64,000 nt of DNA from Acetobacteraceae bacterium (GCA_024280945.1 JAMXLO010000002.1:1-64000), one strand, 5' to 3'; numbered from the stretch's first letter, positions 7,465-18,409 are shown. Numbers and translations: made by a program. The notes: generated by a model from the sequence alone, not told the origin.

Positions 7465-10077
7465 ATGAACGAGGGCGTGACTGTCGCGGCCGAGCCGCCG
7501 CGCTTTGACTTCCGGCAGGCGGAACCACGATGGCAGCGCGCCTGGGCGGAGCGCCGCTGTTTTCGCGTTGCCGACGTGCCCACCGGCAACAAGCCAAAAT
7601 ACTACGTCCTGGAGATGTTTCCGTATCCCAGCGGGAACATTCACATCGGTCACATGCGCAACTACGTCATGGGTGACGTGGTGGCCCGCTACAAGCGGGC
7701 GCGCGGCTATACCGTTATGCATCCGATGGGCTGGGACGCGTTCGGCCTGCCGGCCGAGAACGCGGCCCGCGAGCGCGGCATCCATCCCGCGAAATGGACC
7801 TGGGACAATATCGCGGCGATGCGCGCCGAGCTGCAGCGCATCGGCCTTTCGCTGGAATGGGAGCGCGAGTTCGCCACTTGCGATCCAGCCTATTACGGCC
7901 ATCAGCAGAAGCTGTTCCTCGACTTCTGGCGCGCCGGCCTGGCCGAGCGCAAGGAGAGCTGGGTCAACTGGGACCCGGTCGATGGCACCGTACTGGCCAA
8001 TGAGCAGGTGATCGATGGCCGCGGCTGGCGTTCTGGCGCGGTGGTCGAGAAGAAGCAACTCAGCCAGTGGTTCCTCAAGATCACCGACTATGCCCAGGAA
8101 CTGCTGGATGCGCTGGCGACGCTGGACCGCTGGCCTGAGCGCGTGCGGGTGATGCAGGCCAACTGGATCGGCCGCAGCGAGGGCGCGCGACTGAATTTTT
8201 CCCTCGCGCAGCCGGAAGGCGCCATCGATCAGGTCGAAGTCTATACGACGCGCCCCGACACGCTGTTCGGCATGTCGTTCCTCGCGCTTGCGCCTGAGCA
8301 TCCATTGTCGGCAGCGCTAGCCGCGCGCGATCCGAAAGCGGCCGAGTTCATTGCCGAGTGCCGCCGGATGGGTACGTCCGAGGCAACGATCGAAACCGCG
8401 GAAAAGCGCGGCTACGACACTGGGCTGCGCGTCAGGCACCCGTTCATGGACGCTGCATTCCCGGTGTGGATCGCCAATTTCGTGCTGATGGAGTATGGCA
8501 CCGGCGCGATCTTTGGCTGCCCGGCCCACGATCAGCGGGACCTCGACTTCGCCCGCAAATATGGCCTCTCCGTGCTGCCTGTGGTGCTGCCGCCCGGCGC
8601 CGAAGCGGTGTCGTTCACGATCGGCGATGACGCGTATGTCGGCCCCGGTACCATCATCAATTCCGATTTTCTCAACAATGCGGATGTCGAGACGGGGAAG
8701 CGCCTGGTCATCAGGGAGCTTGAGCAGCGGCACATCGGGCGCGGCGAGGTGAATTGGCGGCTGCGCGACTGGGGGGTGAGCCGGCAGCGCGGCTGGGGCT
8801 GCCCGATCCCGATGATCCACTGCGGTGCCTGTGGCGTGGTGCCGGTGCCCGACGATCAGTTGCCGGTGAAACTACCCGACGACGCGCGGTTCGACCGGCC
8901 GGGCAATCCGCTCGACCATCATCCGACCTGGAAACACGTCGCCTGTCCGCAGTGTGGCGGGCCAGCTAGCCGCGAGACCGACACCTTCGATACATTCGTG
9001 GACAGCTCCTGGTATTTCGCCCGCTTCTGCAGTCCGCATGCCGACGTGCCGGTGGAGCGCAAGGCGGTCGATCATTGGCTGCCGGTCGATCAGTATATCG
9101 GTGGTATCGAGCATGCGATCCTGCACCTGCTCTATTCCCGCTTCTTCGTTCGCGCGATGAAGCGCACCGGGCACCTGAACGTCGAGGAACCGTTCGCCGG
9201 CCTGTTCACCCAGGGCATGGTGACGCACGAAAGCTACCGCTCGGCGCCGGGGCCAAATGGCATCTGGCTGTATCCGGACGAGGTGGTCAAACAGCCCGAC
9301 GGCGGTGCCGTGCATCGGTCGACCGGCGATCAGGTGGTGGTCGGCCGCGTGGAAGCAATGAGCAAGTCGAAGCGCAACACGGTTGCGCCCGAGCCGATCA
9401 TCGCCCGCTACGGCGCCGACACCGCGCGCTGGTTCATCATGTCGGACAACCCGCCGGATCGTGACATGGAGTGGACGGAGGCCGGCGTGGCCGGCGCCTC
9501 CCGCTTTGTCCAGCGCGTGTTCCGGCTGCTGGAGAACCTGCCTGATGGCCCGGATGATGGCACGTCGGATGCCGCGCGTGCGTTGCGACGCATCAGCCAC
9601 CGAACGGTTGCCGCGGTGACCGAAGCACTCGAGGGCTTCGCGTTCAACGTCGCGGTTGCCAGGCTGTACGAACTCGCCAACGCGATCGGTGATGCCGAAA
9701 GAGCCGGCCAGGCCAGCGGACTGACAGCGGCGCGACGGGAGGCAGTCGAGCTTCTTGCTCGGCTGATGGCGCCGATGACGCCGCATCTCGCCGAAGAAAT
9801 GTACAGTCGCATGCACCCTGGCGCCACTGCGCTGGTCGCCGATTTGCCCTGGCCGGACGCCGATCCCGATCTCCTGGCGGCAGAGACTGTGACCATCGCG
9901 GTGCAGGTGATGGGCAAGCTGCGGGGCACGATCGCCGTGCCGCCCGATACATCGCGCGACGAGACGCTGGCCGCCGCGAAAGTCGAAGCCAACGTCGCCA
10001 GAGCCTTGCGGGGAAAGCGGATCGTCAAGGAGATCTACGTGCCGAACCGGATCGTCAACTTCGTCATAGCAGGATGA
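7465..10077 (+). CDS. leuS: Leucyl-tRNA synthetase
   Basis: Class I aminoacyl-tRNA synthetase charging tRNA-Leu, 870 residues as usual for bacteria. HIGH occurs exactly ([17 protein letters not shown], residues 60-63) and the KMSKS loop reads MSKSK near residue 632. The editing domain is present between them ([20 protein letters not shown]) and the anticodon-binding and C-terminal domains follow. ATG 7465 fits family N-termini. The stop overlaps the lptE start (ATGA), making a leuS-lptE-holA operon. Confidence 0.98.
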   Translation: MNEGVTVAAEPPRFDFRQAEPRWQRAWAERRCFRVADVPTGNKPKYYVLEMFPYPSGNIHIGHMRNYVMGDVVARYKRARGYTVMHPMGWDAFGLPAENAARERGIHPAKWTWDNIAAMRAELQRIGLSLEWEREFATCDPAYYGHQQKLFLDFWRAGLAERKESWVNWDPVDGTVLANEQVIDGRGWRSGAVVEKKQLSQWFLKITDYAQELLDALATLDRWPERVRVMQANWIGRSEGARLNFSLAQPEGAIDQVEVYTTRPDTLFGMSFLALAPEHPLSAALAARDPKAAEFIAECRRMGTSEATIETAEKRGYDTGLRVRHPFMDAAFPVWIANFVLMEYGTGAIFGCPAHDQRDLDFARKYGLSVLPVVLPPGAEAVSFTIGDDAYVGPGTIINSDFLNNADVETGKRLVIRELEQRHIGRGEVNWRLRDWGVSRQRGWGCPIPMIHCGACGVVPVPDDQLPVKLPDDARFDRPGNPLDHHPTWKHVACPQCGGPASRETDTFDTFVDSSWYFARFCSPHADVPVERKAVDHWLPVDQYIGGIEHAILHLLYSRFFVRAMKRTGHLNVEEPFAGLFTQGMVTHESYRSAPGPNGIWLYPDEVVKQPDGGAVHRSTGDQVVVGRVEAMSKSKRNTVAPEPIIARYGADTARWFIMSDNPPDRDMEWTEAGVAGASRFVQRVFRLLENLPDGPDDGTSDAARALRRISHRTVAAVTEALEGFAFNVAVARLYELANAIGDAERAGQASGLTAARREAVELLARLMAPMTPHLAEEMYSRMHPGATALVADLPWPDADPDLLAAETVTIAVQVMGKLRGTIAVPPDTSRDETLAAAKVEANVARALRGKRIVKEIYVPNRIVNFVIAG

Positions 10078-10598
10078 GGCGTCGGGAGCTGCTCGGGCTG
10101 GCGGTCGGCGCACCCCTGGCTGGATGCGGCTTCCAGCCGGTTTACATGCCAACCGCGTCAGGGCAGGCCGGCGTTGCTCAGCGGGAACTTGCCGCCATCC
10201 ACGTGGCCATCATACCCGATCGCCCCGGGCAACTCCTGCGGCAAGCACTGCAAAGCCGGTTTGAGGGCTCGGGAAGCGGCGTCGCCCAGCGTTACGAGCT
10301 GCGCGTGGGTTTCGGCATTTCAGGGGACGCCATCGCTATTCTTCCCGACTCCAATCCGACCAGGATCCGCGAAACCGGCAGCGCTGCATGGACGCTGGTG
10401 GCGCAAGATCCCGCTCGTACCACCCTGACCAGCGGCTCAGCCAAGGCAGTGGACGGCTACAATCTGATCAACGCACAGTACTTTGCCTCCGATCTGGAGA
10501 ACGAGGTGGTGCAGCGCCGCCTCGCCAATGCGCTCGCCGATCAGATCACGATGCAACTCGCGGTCTATTTCCGCCGACAGGCGGCAAAGAGCGGGTGA
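10074..10598 (+). CDS. lptE: LPS-assembly lipoprotein LptE
   Basis: Outer-membrane lipoprotein that plugs the LptD barrel and helps deliver lipopolysaccharide to the cell surface. The 174-residue product has a lipoprotein signal with lipobox LAGC (Cys18), the GCGFQPVY start of mature LptE and the C-terminal [15 protein letters not shown] helix. The position between leuS and holA is the standard one in proteobacteria. It overlaps leuS as ATGA and holA as GTGA, so all three are coupled. Confidence 0.93.
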   Translation: MRRRELLGLAVGAPLAGCGFQPVYMPTASGQAGVAQRELAAIHVAIIPDRPGQLLRQALQSRFEGSGSGVAQRYELRVGFGISGDAIAILPDSNPTRIRETGSAAWTLVAQDPARTTLTSGSAKAVDGYNLINAQYFASDLENEVVQRRLANALADQITMQLAVYFRRQAAKSG

Positions 10599-11611
10599 AG
10601 CTCTCACCCCAGCGCGTGCCCGCTTTTCTGCGCGACCCGGGAGCCTGCCGGGTGGTGCTGCTCTATGGCGAAGATCACGGGATGATCCGTGACCGTGCCG
10701 CCGCGCTGGTCCGGGCCGTTGCAGGATCGCTCGACGATCCCTTCCTCGTCGCCGAACTGGGCCGTGAGGATGCCGGCACGCTGACCGATGAGGCCAATTC
10801 GCTTCCGCTGACCGGGGGGCGACGTGTGGTGCGTCTGCGCGAAACCACGGATGCGGTGGCTGACCGGGTCGCTGACATCCTCAGGAGCGCCGCGCCAGCG
10901 CTGGTGATCCTGGAGGCGGCCGGGCTCGCGACGCGCTCACGCCTGCGCTCCATTGTCGAGGCGGCACCGGATGGCGTGGCGATCGGCTGTTATCCGGAGG
11001 AGGGCCGCGCGCTCGGCGATACGATCCGGGCGGTACTGGGCGACGTCGGCGTTGCCATCGACGCCGATGCCTTGACCTGGCTGTCAGACCACCTTGGCGC
11101 GGACCGGGTCTCAACCAGGGCGGAGGCAGAGAAGCTTGCCCTGTATGCTGGGCCACGCGGTCGCGTGGATCTCACCGCGGCGATGGCCTGCGTCGGCGAT
11201 CTTGCCGGGTTGTCGCTCGATGACGCGCTGTTTGCTGCGACCGCAGGTGACGTGGCGCGCGCAGATCGTGCTCTGGAGCTCGCCCTTGCCGAGGGTGCCA
11301 CGCCGGTCGGCGTACTGCGCGCGGGGCTGATGCATCTACAGCGTGTGCATCGCGTCCGCCTCGTGGTGGACGCAGGACGCGATGTCGCCGACGCCGTGAA
11401 AAGCGCGCGGCCACCGGTTTTCTTTCGGCGCGTCGCGGCTTTCAGCCGGTCTGTGGAGTTGTGGCCCTCTGCATCGCTGGTGGCGGCGATGGGAGGGCTG
11501 TCGGAGGCGGAACTCGGCTGCAAACAAACCGGCGCACCTGACGGCGTGCTGGCACGCAACGCAGTGCTCGCACTGGCCCGCCGCGCCGCTGGGGCCGCAC
11601 GCCGCCGTTGA
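10595..11611 (+). CDS. holA: DNA polymerase III delta subunit
   Basis: Clamp-loader subunit that opens the beta clamp. The 338-residue protein shows the family features VVLLYGEDHGMIRDRA near the N-terminus, a degenerate nucleotide-binding fold, and the C-terminal collar helices (LSLDDALFAATAGDVARADR). GTG 10595 overlaps the lptE stop and is the best start. The 3' end faces parB, 26 bases away, with no obvious strong terminator between them. Confidence 0.93.
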   Translation: MKLSPQRVPAFLRDPGACRVVLLYGEDHGMIRDRAAALVRAVAGSLDDPFLVAELGREDAGTLTDEANSLPLTGGRRVVRLRETTDAVADRVADILRSAAPALVILEAAGLATRSRLRSIVEAAPDGVAIGCYPEEGRALGDTIRAVLGDVGVAIDADALTWLSDHLGADRVSTRAEAEKLALYAGPRGRVDLTAAMACVGDLAGLSLDDALFAATAGDVARADRALELALAEGATPVGVLRAGLMHLQRVHRVRLVVDAGRDVADAVKSARPPVFFRRVAAFSRSVELWPSASLVAAMGGLSEAELGCKQTGAPDGVLARNAVLALARRAAGAARRR

Positions 11612-11637
11612 CCCGTTTACTGTGCTTTATTTGAGCG

Positions 11638-12516
11638 TTACTGCGATAAGCCCATTCGACCCAGTAAATGGTCAAGTTGCTCCAGATCAGTATAGTGAAA
11701 CTGGATCACGCCGCGTTTGCCGTTGAACGTCACCTTGACCGCCAGCCCAAGCTGCTCGCTGAGGGTCCGTTCAAGGTTCCCGGCGTTGATGTCGTGCTGC
11801 GATTGCACGTGATCGGACGTTGCGCTCTCGGCCGGTGTCGGGCGAGCCGCCAGCGCCTCGGTCTGCCGCACCGACAATTGTCGGTTCAGCACCTCCCGCA
11901 GCCCGATTTCAGGAGCCGGATGCGCCAGCAGAGCTCGCGCGTGCCCAGCCGAAATGTCGCCGTTGCGCACGGCGTCCTTGACCGCCTCTGGAAGGTTCAG
12001 CAGTCGCAGTGCGTTCGAGATGTGGCTGCGCGATTTGCCGACCGACTGGCCCAGCGCCTCGTGGGTGAACTGGAACTGCGTCAGCAGCCGATTATAGCCC
12101 TCGGCTTCGTCGATTGGGTTGAGGTCCTGGCGCTGCAGGTTCTCGACCAAGGCGACCGCAGCCGCCTCGGTGTCGGTCATCTGGTTGACCAACACGGGGA
12201 CCTCGTGGAGCCCCGCAACTCCGGCGGCGCGCCAACGGCGCTCGCCGGCGACAATCTGGAAGCGATCCTGCTTTTCCGGATGCGGCCTGACAACCAAAGG
12301 TTGCAGAATCCCGCGGAGTCGGATGGATTGCGCAAGCTCGTCGAGCGCGGACGGATCGATGCTGCTGCGCGGTTGGAATGGGTTGGGCTCAAGCAGGTCG
12401 AGCGGAACCCGCCGCAGCGACGATGCATCCGGCGGTGCGGTTTGGACGGCGGCTTCACCGAGCAGGGCTGCCAGGCCGCGTCCAAGGCGTGGGCCGGATT
12501 CGCGGCGGGCTGTCAT
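11638..12516 (-). CDS. parB: Chromosome partitioning protein ParB
   Basis: Binds parS and spreads on the chromosome to segregate origins; a CTP-binding family. The 292-residue protein starts with the typical RGLAALLGE motif, has the CTP-binding box around VAGERRWRAA, an HTH region (GQSVGKSRSHISNALRLLNL) that reads parS, and a C-terminal dimerisation domain. ATG 12516 overlaps the parA stop (ATGA). A perfect parS core lies 1.4 kb upstream in the same operon. Confidence 0.97.
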   Translation of the reverse strand: MTARRESGPRLGRGLAALLGEAAVQTAPPDASSLRRVPLDLLEPNPFQPRSSIDPSALDELAQSIRLRGILQPLVVRPHPEKQDRFQIVAGERRWRAAGVAGLHEVPVLVNQMTDTEAAAVALVENLQRQDLNPIDEAEGYNRLLTQFQFTHEALGQSVGKSRSHISNALRLLNLPEAVKDAVRNGDISAGHARALLAHPAPEIGLREVLNRQLSVRQTEALAARPTPAESATSDHVQSQHDINAGNLERTLSEQLGLAVKVTFNGKRGVIQFHYTDLEQLDHLLGRMGLSQ

Positions 12517-13316
12517 GGCTGCGCCCGCTCCCGTCGCATGAGTTCGCCCGCAAGCCGCACGTATGCCTGGGCACCAGGAGAACGAAAGTCGTACAACAGG
12601 ACCGGTTTGCCGTGGCTGGGTGCCTCGGAGATGCGGATATTGCGAGGGATGACCGTCTCGTAGACGGTTTCTCCGAAGAAGCCCCGGGCATCCGCTGCAA
12701 CCAGGTCAGAGAGATTGTTTCGCCTATCGAACATTGTCAGGACAATCCCCTGCAGGCGCAGAGCTGGATTAAGGCCGCGCTTGACCATATCGATCGTGCG
12801 AACCAGACCGCTGATACCCTCGAGCGCATAGAACTCGCACTGCAGCGGCACCAATACGGCATCAGCTGCGACCAGGCCATTGAGCGTCAGCAAGCCAAGG
12901 CTGGGGGGACAGTCGATCAGGACGAATTGGTAGGGCGAAACCCCCGTGCGAAGAGGCGCCACGGCATCGCGCAGACGGAACTCGCGCCGATCCAGGCCAA
13001 CCAGCTCGATTTCAGCACCCGCCAGCCCCGCCTCGGCGGTAACGAGAGACAGGTTGGCAATCGTCGTTTCTCGCACAACCTCGCCAAGCTCGGCATCGCC
13101 TGTCAGCAGTCGATAGCTACCCGTGGTCCGATTTGACCGTGCCACCCCCAGCCCAGTTGAGGCATTGCCCTGCGGGTCCAGGTCGATCAACAGAATCCGT
13201 TCGTCGACCGCGGCAAGAGCGGTTGCCAGGTTGATCGCGGTGGTTGTCTTCCCGACGCCACCTTTTTGGTTGGCGATCGCGAGGATACGCACCCCGTTCG
13301 TCGCCTGTTCGGCCAA
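12513..13316 (-). CDS. parA: Chromosome partitioning ATPase ParA/Soj
   Basis: Walker-type ATPase that moves ParB-parS complexes. Deviant Walker A (QKGGVGKTTTAINLA), Walker A-prime (LLIDLDPQGNAST) and Walker B (VLIDCPPSLGLLT) are complete. The start is not certain: the frame is open back to 13427, inside rsmG, but TTG 13316 falls 7 bases after the rsmG stop and GTG 13292 (VRILAIANQKGG) is where many homologues begin. I give 13316. Confidence 0.93.
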   Translation of the reverse strand: MAEQATNGVRILAIANQKGGVGKTTTAINLATALAAVDERILLIDLDPQGNASTGLGVARSNRTTGSYRLLTGDAELGEVVRETTIANLSLVTAEAGLAGAEIELVGLDRREFRLRDAVAPLRTGVSPYQFVLIDCPPSLGLLTLNGLVAADAVLVPLQCEFYALEGISGLVRTIDMVKRGLNPALRLQGIVLTMFDRRNNLSDLVAADARGFFGETVYETVIPRNIRISEAPSHGKPVLLYDFRSPGAQAYVRLAGELMRRERAQP

Positions 13317-13323
13317 GGCGCCG

Positions 13324-13926
13324 TCAGGCTGCGAACGAGACTCGGGTTGGATGGCAGATCCGTAAGACACAGGCTTTTGGGTCGGTCCGGCTGGAGATAC
13401 GCTCAACCTGCATCTGCCATTCTGCACCCGCGTGCGTCAATTCCACGGCTGCATTCGCGCCCTTCATGAAAAGACATCGGCCCCCAGCGGTCAGCAATGG
13501 CACCGCCATCTCCAGCAGCCTAGGCAGCGGCGCCAAGGCTCTGGCGGTGATCAACGAGGCCGGTGGCAGGGAAGCAGCCTCGATGCGGATAGGGTGGATC
13601 ATGACCGGAGCGCCGGTCATGCGCGCCGCCTCGCGCAGAAACGCGCATTTGCGCTGATCGGCTTCGATCAGATCGAAGTGGATGCCGCTGGCCAAGGCAA
13701 GTACCAGGCCCGGGAAGCCAGCGCCGGAGCCGAGATCGATCGCACGCGGAGGCAGGGGCTGGATGAGCGGCAGCAGTTGGAGCGAATCCTCGATATGGCG
13801 CTTCCACACATGTTGCTCGTCGGAGCGCGAAATCAGGTTTACGGTGCGGTTCCAGCGCAAGAGAAGGCCGGCGAATTGGAGCAAGGCCTCGTGCGTTTCA
13901 CGTGAAACAGCGGCCCCCATTTTCAC
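13324..13926 (-). CDS. rsmG: 16S rRNA (guanine-527-N7)-methyltransferase RsmG
   Basis: S-adenosylmethionine-dependent methyltransferase acting on 16S rRNA G527. The 200-residue protein has [30 protein letters not shown] (motif I) and [14 protein letters not shown], all family hallmarks. ATG 13926 overlaps the mnmG stop. Its first codons (AVSRETHE) are the parS site read as coding sequence, a dual use seen in several bacteria. Confidence 0.95.
   Translation of the reverse strand: MKMGAAVSRETHEALLQFAGLLLRWNRTVNLISRSDEQHVWKRHIEDSLQLLPLIQPLPPRAIDLGSGAGFPGLVLALASGIHFDLIEADQRKCAFLREAARMTGAPVMIHPIRIEAASLPPASLITARALAPLPRLLEMAVPLLTAGGRCLFMKGANAAVELTHAGAEWQMQVERISSRTDPKACVLRICHPTRVSFAA
13894..13909. 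promoter_or_regulatory. parS: parS centromere site
   Basis: CGTTTCACGTGAAACA contains the 14-base perfect palindrome GTTTCACGTGAAAC (13895-13908), the core of the near-universal bacterial parS consensus. It lies in the 5' end of rsmG within the parAB operon. It suggests that this window is near the replication origin. Confidence 0.95.
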
Positions 13927-15782
13927 CGGGCGCTTTGCTGCTTGCGCACGTGTGCGGCGATCGCCACCAGCGCGGCAGGCGTCATGCCTTGAATGCGCGA
14001 CGCCACGCCAAGCGAGGCCGGCCGGGTCTGCGCTAGTTTGGTCAGAAGTTCCGCCGAGATGCCGCCGATCTCGTCAAAAGCGATGCCATCGAGGCGCAGC
14101 ATCTCCTCCCGTCGAAACGCGCTTATGTCGGCTTGCTGGCGCGCCAGATAGCCCTTGTATCGAGCCTCACTCTGCAGGTTGCTGAGATGTCGCGGCGAGA
14201 GATCCTGAAGCCAGGGAAATGCGCGGGCGACGGCATGCAATGGCACGTCGGGGAGCCCGAGCAACTCGAATACCGATCGCCAGCGACCGTCAGCGCGAGC
14301 CGAGATTCCGCGCTGAGCTAACCAAGCCGGGTGGCCGCCATCGGCCATGGCCCGCCGGACCGCCGCAGCCGCTCCTGCCTCATACGCAACGAATGCGGCG
14401 GTCCGCTCATGTCCCACACAACCCCAGGCCATGCCCTTCCTCGTCAGCCGGAGGTCCGCATTGTCCGCTCGGAGCGTCAACCGATATTCTGCGCGAGAGG
14501 TAAACATCCTGTAGGGCTCACTCACCCCCTGGGTTGTCAGATCGTCGATCAAGACCCCGATGTACGCTTCTGCCCGATCGAGGACGACACCCCCCACGCC
14601 CGCCGCCTTGCGGGCGGCGTTGATGCCCGCCAGCACTCCCTGCGCCGCAGCCTCTTCATAGCCGGTCGTGCCGTTCACTTGGCCTGCGAGGAAAAGCCCA
14701 GGGAGAGCCCGGACCTCAAGCGTCGGGGCGAGCGCCCTCGGATCGACGTAATCGTATTCGACCGCATATCCTGGGCGGACCATCCGGGCCCGTTCAAGGC
14801 CGGGAATGGTCCCCAGCAGTTCGAGTTGGACCTCCGCAGGCAGGCTGGTCGAGATGCCGTTTGGGTAGACGGTTTCGTCGTCCAATCCTTCCGGTTCGAG
14901 GAAGATGTTGTGGTTGTCTCGGCCGGCGAACCGCACGATCTTGTCTTCGATCGACGGGCAATACCGTGGGCCGGTGCCCGCGATCTGCCCGCCATACACT
15001 GCCGAGCGGTGCAGGTTGGCGCGGATCACAGCATGAGTCTCGGGTGTGGTCCTGGTGATCCGACACTCCACCTGTGGATTGCGGATCTGCTCTGTCAGCG
15101 TGCTGAACGGCTCCGGGACCGCATCACCTGGGTCGGCGGCGAGTCCCGCCCAATCGATCGAACGACGATCCAGGCGCGGCGGCGTCCCGGTCTTCAATCG
15201 GCCGAGCGGCAACGCAAGGCGCGCAAGCGTCAGTGCCAAACCAATGGCAGGCGCCTCGCCGACCCTTCCGGCGGGCCGGGATTGGTCGCCGATATGGATG
15301 ACGCCGCGCAGAAACGTCCCCGTCGTCAACACTCCAGCAGCACATGATATCAACCCACCGTCGGCGCACAGGATGCCGGTAAGCCGCCCATCCGTCCCGA
15401 TCTGCAGATCCTCGGCCGACCCGGCACGAACTGTCAGCCCCTGCGTGTCCGCCAGCAACCGCTGTATCGCCTGACGATACAGCGCGCGATCCGCCTGGGC
15501 CCGCGGTCCGCGCACGGCTGGGCCTTTGCTGCGGTTCAACAGCTTGAAATGAATGCCAGCGGCATCGGCGGCGCGGCCCATCAGTCCGTCGAGCGCATCG
15601 ACCTCGCGTACGAGATGGCCTTTGCCGATGCCGCCAATTGACGGATTGCAGGACATCTCCCCAATCGTGTCGAGCCGATGGGTGAGCAACAGCGTCCGCG
15701 CGCCCATCCGCGCCGCCGCCGCCGCGGCTTCACAACCGGCATGGCCGCCACCGACAACCACCACATCAAATCGCCCGAGCAT
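13923..15782 (-). CDS. mnmG: tRNA uridine 5-carboxymethylaminomethyl modification enzyme MnmG
   Basis: FAD protein that with MnmE modifies U34 of several tRNAs. The 619-residue protein has the N-terminal FAD motif [14 protein letters not shown], the conserved [20 protein letters not shown], the second FAD region ([20 protein letters not shown]) and the helical C-terminal domain that contacts MnmE. mnmE, usually its upstream neighbour in alphaproteobacteria, is not here; a divergent DedA gene lies upstream instead. Confidence 0.97.
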   Translation of the reverse strand: MLGRFDVVVVGGGHAGCEAAAAAARMGARTLLLTHRLDTIGEMSCNPSIGGIGKGHLVREVDALDGLMGRAADAAGIHFKLLNRSKGPAVRGPRAQADRALYRQAIQRLLADTQGLTVRAGSAEDLQIGTDGRLTGILCADGGLISCAAGVLTTGTFLRGVIHIGDQSRPAGRVGEAPAIGLALTLARLALPLGRLKTGTPPRLDRRSIDWAGLAADPGDAVPEPFSTLTEQIRNPQVECRITRTTPETHAVIRANLHRSAVYGGQIAGTGPRYCPSIEDKIVRFAGRDNHNIFLEPEGLDDETVYPNGISTSLPAEVQLELLGTIPGLERARMVRPGYAVEYDYVDPRALAPTLEVRALPGLFLAGQVNGTTGYEEAAAQGVLAGINAARKAAGVGGVVLDRAEAYIGVLIDDLTTQGVSEPYRMFTSRAEYRLTLRADNADLRLTRKGMAWGCVGHERTAAFVAYEAGAAAAVRRAMADGGHPAWLAQRGISARADGRWRSVFELLGLPDVPLHAVARAFPWLQDLSPRHLSNLQSEARYKGYLARQQADISAFRREEMLRLDGIAFDEIGGISAELLTKLAQTRPASLGVASRIQGMTPAALVAIAAHVRKQQSAR

Positions 15783-15829
15783 CAGCGATACACCTTGTTA
15801 CATACGACCCACGCCGCTTAATAGCGGTG

Positions 15830-16465
15830 ATGGATTTGTTCTCGTCCCACCACCTCCTCCAGCTTTTCCATGCTTATGGCAATGTGGTGGTGGCGCTGGT
15901 AGTGGGACTTGAGTGCATCGGCTTGCCATTGCCGGGCGAAACGCTGTTGATTGCCGCATCGGTGTACGCCGGCACGACACAGCACCTGAACATCTCGTTT
16001 GTTATCCTGTCGGCGAGCGCCGGCGCGATCGCCGGTCAGACGGCGGGCTATGGCCTCGGTTGGGCTTTCGGTCACCGTCTGCTGCGCCGCTACGGCCACC
16101 ATGTCGGCCTGAATACCCGCCGCCTTGCCTACGGTCGGGCATTGTTTCGCCGTCATGGCGAAAAGGTCGTAATCATATCCCGTTTTGTCGTCGTGCTCAG
16201 GACCCTGGCAGCGCTATTGGCCGGCGCAAACCGTATGCGCTGGGACACCTTCATGATAGCCAATGTTGCAGGCAGCGTTGCGTGGTCAGCAATTTACGGC
16301 GTCGGCGCCTACTACTTGGGGCATGAGGCCAAGCAGCTCGCCGGCCCCGCCGCGATCGGAATTTGCGCCGCGGTCGGGGCCGGACTGTTAGCCACCTGGG
16401 TCATCGCCCGCCGCCAGGAACAGCGTATCGTGCGACAATCTGCGCGCAGGCAACCGGCGGAGTAG
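15830..16465 (+). CDS. DedA/VTT-domain membrane protein
   Basis: A ~211-residue polytopic inner-membrane protein of the DedA family, implicated in lipid carrier (undecaprenyl phosphate) translocation and envelope homeostasis. Typical features are the re-entrant LECIGLPLPGETLLIAASVYAG segment, the Gly-rich AGAIAGQTAGYGLG, and the conserved FRRHGEKVVIISRFVVVLRT with the key arginine. ATG 15830 or the GTG just before it is the start. It runs divergently from mnmG and convergently to the OB-fold gene. Confidence 0.85.
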   Translation: MDLFSSHHLLQLFHAYGNVVVALVVGLECIGLPLPGETLLIAASVYAGTTQHLNISFVILSASAGAIAGQTAGYGLGWAFGHRLLRRYGHHVGLNTRRLAYGRALFRRHGEKVVIISRFVVVLRTLAALLAGANRMRWDTFMIANVAGSVAWSAIYGVGAYYLGHEAKQLAGPAAIGICAAVGAGLLATWVIARRQEQRIVRQSARRQPAE

Positions 16466-16477
16466 TTTTCTAGGTAT

Positions 16478-16999
16478 TTATTCCTGTGGATAGCGCCACG
16501 GCCTGGCCGGCTGGGCCGCGCTCTCGTCGAGCGTCCATTGCGGCAGTGACAGGCCCGGTCCGACGTCGCTGAAAACCATCCTCATGCGGGAGCCTATGCC
16601 GACCTGCCTGACGACGTCCGGCGGTGCCAATGTGCCGTCCGCCGTAGTCAGATTGGCAATGACCCGCAACGCCTCATGCTCTGTCGGCTTGCCCTTCTGC
16701 GTGTCGAGTTCCACCAGCAGAACCATATAAGGTACGCGCGCCTGAAACGCGGGCTGAATGCCGTGGCGCACTTCCTCGTACGAATACACTTCACCCTTGC
16801 CCTCGACCCGTGTCCAGGTGGACGTCAGACAGGTGCACCACGGGCATGCGGTAGTCGGTGGGTAGCGCAACAGCCTGCAGTCGTCGCATTGCTGCAGGTG
16901 AAAGTCATGCTCCGCGCAATGGCGAAAGTATTCCAGGTTCTCGCCGTCCAGATCGTCGATCGACAGCGGCATGTCCAGGTAAGTGGCGCGAATCGACAT
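16478..16999 (-). CDS. Zn-ribbon/OB-fold (DUF35-type) protein, thiolase partner
   Basis: A 173-residue acyl-CoA-associated protein: an N-terminal rubredoxin-like zinc ribbon with CDDC and CPWC pairs, then an OB fold (GKGEVYSYEEVRHGIQPAF, VPYMVLLVELD). Members form complexes with SCP2-type thiolases or HMG-CoA synthases and bind acyl-CoA. The thiolase gene lies 14 bases upstream on the same strand, fitting a two-subunit enzyme. Confidence 0.83.
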   Translation of the reverse strand: MSIRATYLDMPLSIDDLDGENLEYFRHCAEHDFHLQQCDDCRLLRYPPTTACPWCTCLTSTWTRVEGKGEVYSYEEVRHGIQPAFQARVPYMVLLVELDTQKGKPTEHEALRVIANLTTADGTLAPPDVVRQVGIGSRMRMVFSDVGPGLSLPQWTLDESAAQPARPWRYPQE

Positions 17000-17013
17000 G
17001 GTTGGTCCTCCCC

Positions 17014-18270
17014 TCAGCCGCGCCGCATGACCATGGCCGATCCGGTCAAGGGATTGGCCCAGCCCAGATTGGCGGTCACCTCGATGTTGCGAACCTGGCG
17101 GCAGCCGCCTTCACGATAATCGAATGTATGCTGGCGTTTGCCGTCCGGTCCGATCGGGCAATAGTCATCGACGTCGTGCCGCAGCTGGCGAACGTTCTCG
17201 ATCACCATGTTCATGCCGTGGGTATAGCCTTCGCAAAGATGGCCACCCGAGGTGTTCTGTGGCCGCTTGCCACCCAGCCGGGTGATGCCAGATGAAACGT
17301 ACTCGCCGCCTTCGCCCTTCTTGCAGAAACCGTAATCCTCAAGCTGCAGCATCGAGGTGAAGGTGAATGCGTCATAGGCGCCGACAGCGTCGATATCCTC
17401 CGGCCCGACGCCGGCGTTCGGCCACAGGATGTCCTTCGCATAGTAGCCGGCGACGCGCGAGATCGGACCGCACTGGTAGTGCATATCGGCGCGCGGCTTG
17501 CTGCAGCGGCCCACCACACCGCGGATCAGCGCCGGCGTATGGCGCAGGTTGCGCGCTCGATCTGCGCTGGTGACGATGATGCATGTGGCGTTGTCGGTCT
17601 CGACACAGCAGTCGAGCAAGTGCAGCGGCTTGCAGATCATCCGGCTGTTCAGCACGTCATCCACCGTGTAGCGCTTCTTGTAGAACGCCTTCGGGTTGTT
17701 CGAGGCGTGTTCCGAGTGCACCACCTTCACCATCGCCACCTGTTCCGGCTTGGTGCCGTACTCGTACATGTGGCGCATGAAGGTCGGTGCAAACATCTGT
17801 CCGGCGCTCTGCCAGCCGTACACGCGGCCGTGCAATGCGTCGCCATTGATCGGCGCCGCCGAACGCGCGCCGGTGCCGCCAATGCGCACCTGCGAATAGC
17901 CGTTCATCGAACGGAATATCGCGACGCACCTGCACATGCCGGCTTCCATGATGCCGATGGCAATGCCGATCAGCGCTTCGGTGGACGAGCCGCCTCCGTT
18001 CACGTCCATGAAGAAGTTCAGGCGAATACCAAGATCACCGGCGAGGAACGTCGACGGCGTCGAATCATTGCCCGAGTATGACAACATGCCGTCAACCTCG
18101 CTGGGTTTCAGGCCGGCATCCTGCATCGCATTGCGGATCGCCACGGTGCCCATGGCCCGCGTGGTCCGGCCCGAGCCGCGCGTGTAGGTGGTCTCGCCAA
18201 CGCCGACAATCGCATATTTGTCGCGCAGGTATTTCGGTGTCGTGGCATCCGTGTCAGCCGGAAGCGGCAT
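17014..18270 (-). CDS. SCP2-type thiolase family protein
   Basis: A 418-residue thiolase-fold protein (KYAIVGVGETTYTRGSGRTT, DVNGGGSSTEALIGIAIGIM, C-terminal NTSGGHLCEGYTHGMNMV). In this non-decarboxylating branch the usual N-terminal nucleophile Cys is not retained in the VNGGGSSTEA segment, so it may act as a lyase or retro-aldol enzyme on acyl-CoA side chains together with the OB-fold partner. ATG 18270 was preferred over 18276 because AGGAGG lies about 8 bases from it. It is divergent from the luciferase-like gene. Confidence 0.82.
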   Translation of the reverse strand: MPLPADTDATTPKYLRDKYAIVGVGETTYTRGSGRTTRAMGTVAIRNAMQDAGLKPSEVDGMLSYSGNDSTPSTFLAGDLGIRLNFFMDVNGGGSSTEALIGIAIGIMEAGMCRCVAIFRSMNGYSQVRIGGTGARSAAPINGDALHGRVYGWQSAGQMFAPTFMRHMYEYGTKPEQVAMVKVVHSEHASNNPKAFYKKRYTVDDVLNSRMICKPLHLLDCCVETDNATCIIVTSADRARNLRHTPALIRGVVGRCSKPRADMHYQCGPISRVAGYYAKDILWPNAGVGPEDIDAVGAYDAFTFTSMLQLEDYGFCKKGEGGEYVSSGITRLGGKRPQNTSGGHLCEGYTHGMNMVIENVRQLRHDVDDYCPIGPDGKRQHTFDYREGGCRQVRNIEVTANLGWANPLTGSAMVMRRG

Positions 18271-18409
18271 ATGCATTCCCTCCTTCGCGTTAGGGCAGAA
18301 GGCTGGACGGGATACGCGGTCACGTCAACGCACAGCCTGAACGGAGGAGGGGTCGATCGAACACAGAGCGCGATGTAGTGTCGCTGCGGTGGATGGGGGA
18401 AGAAAGACC

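Noticed and set aside
6169-8301. Very long minus-strand open frame opposite the alcohol dehydrogenase and leuS
   Set aside because: Product is Arg/His/Ala-rich with no domain; it is the antisense of two clear genes and arises from high GC bias.
13317-13427. Longer ParA start inside rsmG
   Set aside because: It would overlap rsmG by about 100 bases; the extra residues are not ParA-like.
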